A stretch of 5,996 nt of DNA from assembly GCA_031119515.1 (NCBI GenBank), contig JAVHXR010000184.1:1-5996 (forward strand), given 5' to 3'. Below, piece after piece: positions 1 through 5,613 of the stretch; positions within the stretch are counted from its first letter, which is position 1; each line of letters opens with the position of its first letter. The stretch comes from Propionicimonas sp. (GTDB taxonomy: Bacteria; Actinomycetota; Actinomycetes; Propionibacteriales; Propionibacteriaceae). A program made the position numbers and the translations under genes. The notes under the pieces are model-generated. The model saw nothing but the letters and a program-made list of their open reading frames with translations, was not told where the DNA came from and did no database searches.

Positions 1-3000
1 CTTCTCGACCTTGATCTGGTTGACCCGGTGCCGCAGCTGGGTGGTCGCCGATGCGGTCTGGGTGTCGGTGTACGGCGCCGAGTTCCGCATCCACGCTGCG
101 GTGCCGGTCACGCTGAGCAGGTTGCTGGTGACCGCCTGGACGGCTTCACCGGGAGCGACCGGCTGGCCGGCGCGGGTGGTCGGGACGGCGGTGGTGGTGG
201 AGCCGCCGGGGCCGAGGACGAGCGTCGCGCGCCGGGTGACGTTCAGCCGGACGGTGAGGGTCGGGTCGGACGGCCGCTCCCACTGGGTGGCGGTACCCGC
301 GACGGTGCGCTGGGCGTCCACCCGGACGCCGCGGACCTGGCCGGCGGTGACGCCGCCGGGCAGCGCGAGCGTGACCTGGCCGTTGGCGTCGGCCGCCTGC
401 CAGTCGCCCTGCTGCCAGCAGGCGGCCAGGTCCGCGCTGCCCTGGCAGGTGTAGCCCAGGCTGGCGCCGTCCAGGCTGAGCTCGACCCCGGTGAGCACCG
501 ACAGCCGCAGCTCGTTGATCGGGGCGGGCACGGTGATCGCGGGCAGCTGCGCGAGGTCGAACGCGTTCCAGAAGGTCGGCTCGGCGTCGGTGAGGCTGAG
601 CAGTTTGGTGCGGGCCGTGCCGTCGGGCCGGCCGGTGAGCGTCACCACGTAGCCGGTGGCGGACTGGTCCTCGTAGCGGCTGGTCCAGTTGATCGACTTG
701 CCTGCCACGACGGAGTAGGTCGGCTGGACGATCGAGAGGCCGGCGGTGTCGTCGGCGGTCGGACGGTCGCACTGGTCGTCCCCGTCGCAGCTGATGCCGC
801 CGGGGCTGAGGACCGCGGCCTGCGCCGAGTTGCTCACCTGGTCGCCGTCGGCGACCGGGGTGTCGACGAGCCCGCGGACGTCAGCACGGAGCTGGTAGGT
901 GAGGACGGCGGTGGCGGTGGCACCGGCCGCCACCAGCGGCAGGCTCGGGTCGGCGAGGTTGTCGTGGGCGCCGTAGTGGATCCGGACGCCCACCACGCCT
1001 GCGAGCTCTGCCGGAGTGAGCGCCTCCGCCTGGACCCCGGTGTAGTCGCGGGTGCTGCCGTCCTCGTCGGTGACCTGGACGGTCACCGCGTCGAGGGTGA
1101 GATCGGCCGGGAGCGCGGTCAGCCGGACCTGGTAGAGGTTCAGGCGGGCGTAGGCGCCGAGTCCGGGGACCTCGGGCGACGGGTCGCTGAGCACCAGTTC
1201 GGGCACCGCGCCGGCGGTCTCGTTGGTCGCGGTCAGGGTCGCGTCCACCAGCGGGTAGTCGGCGGGGTCGGTGGTCTCGCGCTGCGGCAGGCCGAGCCGG
1301 GCCTGGTCGAACACCTTCGTCAGCGAGACGTTGAGCGGCTGGTCGAGGATCGACAGGCTGGCGCTCGACGTGCTGGTCACGGTGGTGCCGCCGTCGGCGT
1401 CCGGCTCGGTCAGGATGCCGGTGGCGACCACCCGGTTGGTGATGGTCCCGGCCTCACCGGAGTTGTACCGGTAGCTGTGGGTCTCGCCCAGGACGTAGTG
1501 GGACGGGTCGCTGCGCAGCGTGCGGCGCAGCTGGAAGTCAAGCCTCACCTGGCGGTCGGCGCCACTGGTCAGCGCGATCGCGCCGGTTTCGCTGCCGCTG
1601 CCGGGGGCGAAGGTGAGCCGGCTGGCGATCGTCGAGGCGCGCTCGGCGTCTGTGAGGGTGTAGCCGACGAACCGGCCGTCGCAGGCCGAGACGGTCGGGC
1701 AGGCGGCGGCGGTGACGTCGACCCAGTCGTTGACGACGGAGGAGAAGAGTTCGACCCTGGCGACCCGGTCCTCGCCGATGACGGGGTCGATGGCCGGGGT
1801 GATCGGCTCGATCCTGACGAGGTCGAAGGCGTCGTAGAAGGAGGTTGCGACGTCGGTGTAGCCCGGGTCGTCGAGCAGTTCCAGCCCGGTGAGGCTCAGG
1901 CCGTCGGTGCCCCAGTCCAGGACGGCGGTCCGCAGGTCGTCGGAGAGCGCGGACAGGACGCCGGCGTCCACCTGGCTGCCGTCGATCGGGTCGATCCAGT
2001 GCTTCGAGGTGAGCCACAGCGAGCCGCCACCGCCGCTGGCCCCGGTCGCTCGCAGGCCGACGCTGGCGGTCGCGGTGTCGGTGCGCACGGGCTCGATGGC
2101 TGCCTGGTTGCCCACCTCGACGGTGGCGGTGTCACTGAGCGTGGTGTTGGCGTTGGTGCTGGCCAACTGGTCGCTGCGGAGCGTACGGCGCAGCGCCACG
2201 TCGAACCGCGGCGCGACGTTGAAGCCGGCCGGCAGCAGGGTGCCGGCGACCTTCGGTACGAAGCTGAACCGCAGCCCCACCAGCGCAGCCCGCTGCTCCG
2301 CTGTGGGGGTGAAGGTCCAGTCCTGGACCGGCCCCGACACCGGGTCGGTGAGCGGGAGCCACGAGGTGCCGTCGAAGTAGCTGACGACCAGGTCCGCGTT
2401 CGCCGGGATGTCGGTGGAGTGGATCCGGCGCAGGTCGACGTAGTCCCAGAAGTCGGCGTCGGCGTCGGTGACGCTGAGGTACTCCGCGCCGACGGTGGAG
2501 CTCTGGGCCACCCGGCCGGTCAGGCTGACGGTGTTGGTGGTGCCGGGGTTGGCCCACATCGTGCCGCGCACGATCGACTTGCCGGCGGCCACCCGTACCC
2601 GCAGCGGCAGCAGTTGCAGGTCGGCGGAGTCCTCGTCCGAGCCGCTGTCGGGGGCCGTGCTGGAGGCCTCGGCGGACACCGTGTTGGTGATCGTGGTGCC
2701 GGCCTCCTGCGTGACCTGGCCGGCGGTGACCAGGAACGGCAGGATCGCCCGGGAACGGGAGTCGATGGTGTCGCCGTCGGCGGTGAAGACGACGGTGAAG
2801 CCGGTCACCCGGCGGCCCTCGGCGGGCGTGGGCAGGGTGTGGGCGTCCGTTGTCGACAACGTCTCCGGTTCACCCTCGTCGTAGCGGTAGGTGATCTCGG
2901 CCCGCTCGGCGCCAGTCGGCCAGGTCAGGACCTGGGCCGCGTCGGGGTCGGTGACGAAGCCTTCGAAGGTCAGGCCCTGGCTGGCCAGGTCGGCCTCGCC

Positions 3001-4197
3001 TGCGGCCGGCTCGCTGAGCTCGAGCCGCGAGACCGGCATCACGCCGTTGGTCGCGGTGATGGTCGCCGTCGTGGTCCTGCCCGACACCAGGTCGGGCTGT
3101 GCAAACGCCTTGTCGACGCTCACCCGGACCGGCTGCTTCTCGAAGCCCACCGAGTCCGAGGCCTGCCGGGTCGCGGACTCGGCCCCCCGGGTGACGGTGG
3201 CAGCGACCGTGTTGCGCACCTCGAGGGTGGCGTCCGCTGCGACGTCGGCGAAGTTGTCGCGGCTGGTGGTCTGGATGGTGACCGCGGCCGAGCTGCCGGT
3301 CGCGAGCCGTTCGCCGGCCCGGGTGAAGGTGAGGCGGAGCCCCCGGATCTCGCTCGGGTCGGACGGCAGCAACGTCCCCGGGTCGTCCGGCAGGGCGACG
3401 GCGGTCCCGGTGTGCCAGGCAGTGCCGTCGTACCAGTCGAGGGCGACCCGGTCGGCGCCGGTCGCGATGAGGTCGGTCAGCCCGGTGACGGCGAGCCGGT
3501 CGAAGGTGCCGGCGGCGAGGTCTGCGGGATCGGAGAGGACGAGGGAGTCGACGCTGACATTGGAGTCGTTGCCGCCGCCGATGGTGAAGCTCGCGTCCCG
3601 GCCCGGCAGGGCGGGCTGGGTGCCCTCGGGGCTGGCGGACTTGGTGGCGGTGGCGGCCAGGACGGTGGGGATCGCCACCTTGAGGGCCACGGTGTCGGAG
3701 ACCGGGTCGGCGTTGCTGGCGGTGATCGTGACGGTGTTGCGCAGGGTGAGCGCGTCGAAGTCGCCGGACGCCTTGGCCGGGAGCTTCGCGTTGATGGTGA
3801 TGGTCGGGACCTGTCCGGCCTCGAAGCCGTCCCCGTTGAACCGGACGGTCAGCTTCCGGCCGTCGACGCTGCCGGTTGCGATGTTCGGGGTGATCGACAT
3901 CGGATTGGTCTCGTCGAAGACCAGCGGCTCGGGCAGCACGTCGGTCAGGACGGCGTCCAGGCAGGTGCCGGTCTCGGTGCTGCTGCACTGCACGTTGACG
4001 GTGAAGATGACGTTCTGGCCGGGGGCGAAGGTGGGGACCTCGTCCTGGTGGCCCTCGATGTACTGCTCGATGGTGAGCTCTGCGTCGTTGTCTGCGGCGA
4101 TGGCCGTCACCGGCAGCGCCAGCCAGGTGAGCAGCAGGCTGCAGAGCACGGCGAGCATCGCCCGCAGCGCGTGCCGCGGACCTCGGGCAGGAGTCAT
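1..4197 (-). CDS. Giant secreted multi-domain surface protein (DUF11-like / isopeptide-type beta-sandwich repeats), 3' end outside window
   Basis: The frame is open from an ATG at 4197-4195 to base 1, giving 1,399 residues without a stop; the C-terminus is missing, so any sortase motif or membrane anchor cannot be seen. The start is chosen because GAAGG (4206-4210) lies 8 nt upstream and a signal peptide follows at once; an in-frame ATG at 4296 lacks such a site and would bury the signal peptide. Residues 1-34 are a signal peptide. Residues about 40-179 resemble DUF11, with a TDVLP strand and a closing RNTVTI strand. Six diverged modules follow, headed by K186, K363, K540, K732, K961 and K1167, and a seventh begins at K1399. 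The sequence is rich in Thr, Ala, Val, Asp and Gly and very poor in Lys and Cys, as expected for an exported stalk. I see no catalytic motif. The probable role is adhesin, stalk or cell-surface scaffold; exact function and ligand are unknown. Certain as a gene, moderately sure of class. Confidence 0.9.
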   Translation of the reverse strand, partial: MTPARGPRHALRAMLAVLCSLLLTWLALPVTAIAADNDAELTIEQYIEGHQDEVPTFAPGQNVIFTVNVQCSSTETGTCLDAVLTDVLPEPLVFDETNPMSITPNIATGSVDGRKLTVRFNGDGFEAGQVPTITINAKLPAKASGDFDALTLRNTVTITASNADPVSDTVALKVAIPTVLAATATKSASPEGTQPALPGRDASFTIGGGNDSNVSVDSLVLSDPADLAAGTFDRLAVTGLTDLIATGADRVALDWYDGTAWHTGTAVALPDDPGTLLPSDPSEIRGLRLTFTRAGERLATGSSAAVTIQTTSRDNFADVAADATLEVRNTVAATVTRGAESATRQASDSVGFEKQPVRVSVDKAFAQPDLVSGRTTTATITATNGVMPVSRLELSEPAAGEADLASQGLTFEGFVTDPDAAQVLTWPTGAERAEITYRYDEGEPETLSTTDAHTLPTPAEGRRVTGFTVVFTADGDTIDSRSRAILPFLVTAGQVTQEAGTTITNTVSAEASSTAPDSGSDEDSADLQLLPLRVRVAAGKSIVRGTMWANPGTTNTVSLTGRVAQSSTVGAEYLSVTDADADFWDYVDLRRIHSTDIPANADLVVSYFDGTSWLPLTDPVSGPVQDWTFTPTAEQRAALVGLRFSFVPKVAGTLLPAGFNVAPRFDVALRRTLRSDQLASTNANTTLSDTATVEVGNQAAIEPVRTDTATASVGLRATGASGGGGSLWLTSKHWIDPIDGSQVDAGVLSALSDDLRTAVLDWGTDGLSLTGLELLDDPGYTDVATSFYDAFDLVRIEPITPAIDPVIGEDRVARVELFSSVVNDWVDVTAAACPTVSACDGRFVGYTLTDAERASTIASRLTFAPGSGSETGAIALTSGADRQVRLDFQLRRTLRSDPSHYVLGETHSYRYNSGEAGTITNRVVATGILTEPDADGGTTVTSTSSASLSILDQPLNVSLTKVFDQARLGLPQRETTDPADYPLVDATLTATNETAGAVPELVLSDPSPEVPGLGAYARLNLYQVRLTALPADLTLDAVTVQVTDEDGSTRDYTGVQAEALTPAELAGVVGVRIHYGAHDNLADPSLPLVAAGATATAVLTYQLRADVRGLVDTPVADGDQVSNSAQAAVLSPGGISCDGDDQCDRPTADDTAGLSIVQPTYSVVAGKSINWTSRYEDQSATGYVVTLTGRPDGTARTKLLSLTDAEPTFWNAFDLAQLPAITVPAPINELRLSVLTGVELSLDGASLGYTCQGSADLAACWQQGDWQAADANGQVTLALPGGVTAGQVRGVRVDAQRTVAGTATQWERPSDPTLTVRLNVTRRATLVLGPGGSTTTAVPTTRAGQPVAPGEAVQAVTSNLLSVTGTAAWMRNSAPYTDTQTASATTQLRHRVNQIKVEK
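1506..1530. repeat. 25-bp near-direct repeat, copy 1 (encodes LRRTLRSD)
   Basis: This stretch matches 2169-2193 at 23 of 25 bases and encodes the octapeptide LRRTLRSD (residues 890-897) near the end of the fifth module. It is the best-conserved stretch I found between modules. It is also a place where the two copies could recombine and delete about 663 bp in frame (221 codons). Confidence 0.6.
2169..2193. repeat. 25-bp near-direct repeat, copy 2 (encodes LRRTLRSD)
   Basis: This is the partner of 1506-1530, differing at two bases. It encodes the same octapeptide at residues 669-676, near the end of the fourth module. Looser versions of the strand occur in other modules, for example YQLRADVRG at residues 1101-1109. 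Confidence 0.6.
3661..4080 (-). other. Module 1: DUF11-like beta-sandwich domain (residues about 40-179)
   Basis: The module reads like the DUF11 / conserved-repeat fold of bacterial surface proteins. A GQNVIFTVNV strand comes first (residues 60-69), then a strand ending LTDVLPEPLVF (residues 84-94). A closing RNTVTITASN strand (153-162) precedes SDTVALKV (167-174). C71 and C79 flank a short Ser/Thr-rich loop and could form a disulfide. Unlike the later modules it has no lysine on its opening strand (ELTIEQYIE), so it probably does not form the Lys-Asn crosslink proposed for them. Confidence 0.6.
4096..4197 (-). other. Signal peptide of the giant surface protein (residues 1-34)
   Basis: The N-terminus has a basic region with four arginines (R5, R8, R12 and neighbours within residues 1-12). 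A hydrophobic core rich in Leu, Ala and Val follows at about residues 13-30. The segment TAIA ends at A34, fitting the A-x-A rule for signal peptidase I, with the mature chain starting ADND. Cleavage after A35 is possible. There is no twin-arginine motif. A cysteine at position 19 lies inside the core and is preceded by Leu, so it does not form a lipobox. Export is therefore most likely through Sec. Confidence 0.85.
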
Positions 4198-4205
4198 CGA
4201 TGATG

Positions 4206-4210
4206 CCTTC
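4206..4210 (-). promoter_or_regulatory. Ribosome binding site of the giant surface protein
   Basis: Read on the minus strand this is GAAGG, 8 nt before the ATG at 4197. It fits the anti-Shine-Dalgarno sequence and decides the start over the in-frame GTG at 4230 and ATG at 4296, neither of which has a comparable site. Confidence 0.7.
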
Positions 4211-4219
4211 GTCAGGGGA

Positions 4220-4242
4220 ACGGCCCGCACACCGCGGGCCGT
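4220..4242. promoter_or_regulatory. Perfect 9-bp inverted repeat / hairpin upstream of the surface-protein ribosome binding site
   Basis: The arms are ACGGCCCGC (4220-4228) and GCGGGCCGT (4234-4242), separated by five bases. It ends 9 bp upstream of the GAAGG ribosome binding site. No T-run follows on either strand and no gene ends here, so it is unlikely to be a terminator. It could be a protein-binding operator or, if transcribed, a stable 5' leader hairpin of the surface-protein mRNA. The structure is directly visible; the role is inferred. Confidence 0.5.
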
Positions 4243-4303
4243 GCCGAAGGTATTGACGTCCGCACGGCGGCGAGGCGGAACCGTGGAATTCCCCATCGAA
4301 TGA

Positions 4304-4326
4304 GGAGGGAATCCTGCAATCCCTCC
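4304..4326. repeat. Inverted repeat with 7-bp arms, possible operator
   Basis: GGAGGGA (4304-4310) and TCCCTCC (4320-4326) are exact reverse complements around nine bases. The repeat lies in the A/T-richer part of the divergent gap, about 110 bp upstream of the surface-protein start. The size suits a dimeric regulator, but 7-bp arms can occur by chance, and the sequence is not a LacI-family consensus I recognise. Confidence 0.25.
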
Positions 4327-4583
4327 ACCTTCGACAATTCGACGGTCCCCCGGACGGGCGACCCCCTTCTCACAAGGTGGAATGCGGCCGGGGCCGGGTT
4401 CGTGCCGGTTGTCGACCGGCGCCGTGAAATCGATGCCGGGCGGCCCCTCCGGGCTGCTTCGCCGCGGCCGCCCGGCCCGCACCCGGCGGCGCCCCGGTCG
4501 CGCGACGCCGGCCCGTCGCCGGACACCCCCGCCCACCCCGTCCGGCGGCGGCCCTCGGCATGGTCTCGTTCCGGCGCAGCTGT

Positions 4584-4592
4584 GCGTACGCT
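4584..4592 (+). promoter_or_regulatory. Putative leaderless promoter -10 element with overlapping palindrome, LacI-family gene
   Basis: TACGCT (4587-4592) fits the actinobacterial TANNNT -10 pattern. It ends 7 bp before the GTG at 4600, so transcription would start at or next to the start codon, giving a leaderless mRNA. That would explain the missing Shine-Dalgarno sequence. The perfect 8-bp palindrome GCGTACGC (4584-4591) overlaps the element and is a candidate site for autorepression. No good -35 is seen 16-19 bp upstream, which keeps confidence moderate. Confidence 0.4.
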
Positions 4593-4599
4593 TGGCGTC

Positions 4600-5613
4600 G
4601 TGAGCGCCGGCCGACCTCGTTCCTCCGTGACCATGACCGACGTGGCCAACCACATCGGGGTCTCGCGGGCGACCGTCTCCTACGCCTTCACCTCCCCCGG
4701 CCGGCTCTCCCCGGACATGCTGAGCCGGGTGCGCGCTGCGGTCGACGAGCTCGGCTACGTCCGCAACACGGTCGCGCGCCAGCTGCGGGTCGGCCGCAGC
4801 CAGGCGATCGCGTTCATCGTCTCGAATGCCTCGAACCCCCACTACGGCGAGCTGGCGCTGGGGGCCGGCGACGAGGCGGCCCGGACGGGCCACGTCGTAC
4901 TGATCGCCGACAGCCACGAGAACCTCGACCGGGAACGGGAGTTCATCGCGTTCTTCGCCGAGCAGCGGGTGGCGGGGATCATGATCGCGCCGATCGGGGA
5001 GGTTCCGCCGGAACTGCTCGACCTGCAGGAGCGGGGCACCCCGTTCGTCCTGGTCGGGGTGCCGCCCAGTCCGCAGGCCTACCCGTCGATCTCCGGCGAC
5101 AACGTGGTGGGCGGCTACCTCGCGACCCGCCACCTGATCGACCAGGGACGCCGCCGGCTCCTCGTGGTGGGCGGCACGCACCTCAACGTCGACTCCCGCC
5201 GGGAAGGCGCCCGGCGTGCCCTGGCCGAGCTCGGCGGTGAGGGTGCCATCGAGTTCATCGAGGTGGAGCGCCAGACCGCCGCCCTCGGCGAGGACGTCGC
5301 ACGCCGGCTGCTCGCTCGCGGCCGGGACCTTCCGGACGGGATCTTCGCCGGCAACGACCTGCTGGCGCTGGGGATGCTGAACGTCCTGATCAAGGCCGGC
5401 GTGGCGGTGCCGGAGCAGGTCTCGCTGGTCGGCTACGACGACATCGAGTTCGCAGGCTTCGCGATCGTCCCGCTGACCACCATCCGGCACCCCTCCGACA
5501 TCGTCGGGGCCTCCGGCGTCCGGATGATCCTCGGCGAGGAGGAACACTCCCACGGGGTCGAGCCGCGGTTCGCGCCGAAGCTCGTCATCCGCGGGACCTC
5601 ACTGCCAGGCTGA
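4600..5613 (+). CDS. LacI-family (LacI/GalR) transcriptional regulator
   Basis: The 337-residue product has the usual length of a LacI/GalR repressor. Residues 12-31 (MTDVANHIGVSRATVSYAFT) are the helix-turn-helix. ELGYVRN (50-56) leads into the hinge helix, with VARQLRVGR (58-66) carrying the leucine (L62) that normally wedges into the operator minor groove. The periplasmic-binding-protein-like effector domain starts near residue 70. It contains the family patterns NASNPHY (76-82), SGDNVVGGY with ATRHLIDQG, AGNDLLALG around N252-D253, and GYDDIEFA from G278. GTG at 4600 is preferred because a -10-like hexamer sits 7 bp upstream and it leaves the usual short tail before the first helix; GTG 4627 and ATG 4633 are alternatives. 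The effector, usually a sugar or related small molecule in this family, cannot be predicted. It is divergent from the surface-protein gene and has no co-directional neighbour inside the window. It probably acts as a dimeric repressor. Confidence 0.95.
   Translation: MSAGRPRSSVTMTDVANHIGVSRATVSYAFTSPGRLSPDMLSRVRAAVDELGYVRNTVARQLRVGRSQAIAFIVSNASNPHYGELALGAGDEAARTGHVVLIADSHENLDREREFIAFFAEQRVAGIMIAPIGEVPPELLDLQERGTPFVLVGVPPSPQAYPSISGDNVVGGYLATRHLIDQGRRRLLVVGGTHLNVDSRREGARRALAELGGEGAIEFIEVERQTAALGEDVARRLLARGRDLPDGIFAGNDLLALGMLNVLIKAGVAVPEQVSLVGYDDIEFAGFAIVPLTTIRHPSDIVGASGVRMILGEEEHSHGVEPRFAPKLVIRGTSLPG

Larger units (their letters stand above)
1..3642 (-). repeat. Tandem array of six diverged beta-sandwich modules plus the start of a seventh (protein-level repeat)
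   Basis: Module-heading lysines are at residues 186, 363, 540, 732, 961, 1167 and 1399, with spacings of 177, 177, 192, 229, 206 and 232. An acidic residue follows 33-45 residues later in a common strand: LSDP at D223 and D1005, LSEP at E396, LDDP at D777, VTDA at D578 and LTDA at D1204. Each module ends with a strand starting at Asn (N329, N505, N921, N1123, N1359), or Asp in the fourth (D689). Two flavours exist: those with a KxF head (363, 961) and those with an AGKSI head plus FW(D/N)xxDL (540, 1167). The 732 module is a variant with FYDAFDL. Divergence is high, so this is an old duplication rather than a recent expansion. Confidence 0.65.
4198..4599. other. Divergent intergenic region between surface-protein gene and LacI-family gene
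   Basis: This 402-bp gap holds no convincing gene. Frames that cross it encode Pro/Arg/Ala-rich low-complexity peptide, as any GC-rich DNA does. Besides the 4220-4242 hairpin it contains GGAGGGA / TCCCTCC arms (4304-4310 and 4320-4326), the octamer palindrome GGAATTCC (4285-4292), and GCCGGT / ACCGGC arms (4404-4409 and 4415-4420). A TACCTT on the minus strand (4247-4252) could be a -10 element for the surface gene, but no matching -35 is visible. The left part, 4280-4380, is noticeably richer in A and T than 4381-4580. Confidence 0.6.

Noticed and set aside
2870..3988. 372-codon minus-strand open frame
   Set aside because: It is an Arg/Pro/His-rich out-of-frame reading of the same gene, typical of a shifted frame in GC-rich DNA.
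4139..4197. Possible lipoprotein signal (cysteine at residue 19 of the surface protein)
   Set aside because: The cysteine is inside the hydrophobic core, is preceded by Leu rather than Gly/Ala/Ser, and is followed by more hydrophobic residues and a good signal peptidase I site at A34.
2891..4303. 470-codon plus-strand open frame
   Set aside because: It overlaps the surface-protein gene in antisense, is rich in Ser/Arg/Val/Ala, and shows no start signal or domain; it follows from the GC-rich codon usage of the minus gene.
4404..4420. Inverted repeat GCCGGT / ACCGGC as an operator
   Set aside because: Arms of 6 bp in very GC-rich DNA are expected by chance; several similar ones occur nearby, for example GCGACG / CGTCGC at 4502-4519.
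4300..4599. 100-codon upstream extension of the LacI-family gene to the ATG at 4300
   Set aside because: It would add a Pro/Arg/Ala-rich stretch with no family counterpart before the helix-turn-helix. The family begins within about 12 residues of this motif, and GTG 4600 has a leaderless -10.
4212..4655. 147-codon minus-strand open frame across the intergenic region
   Set aside because: It opposes the start of the regulator, has low-complexity Arg/Ala/Gly composition, and would place a gene over the apparent promoters.
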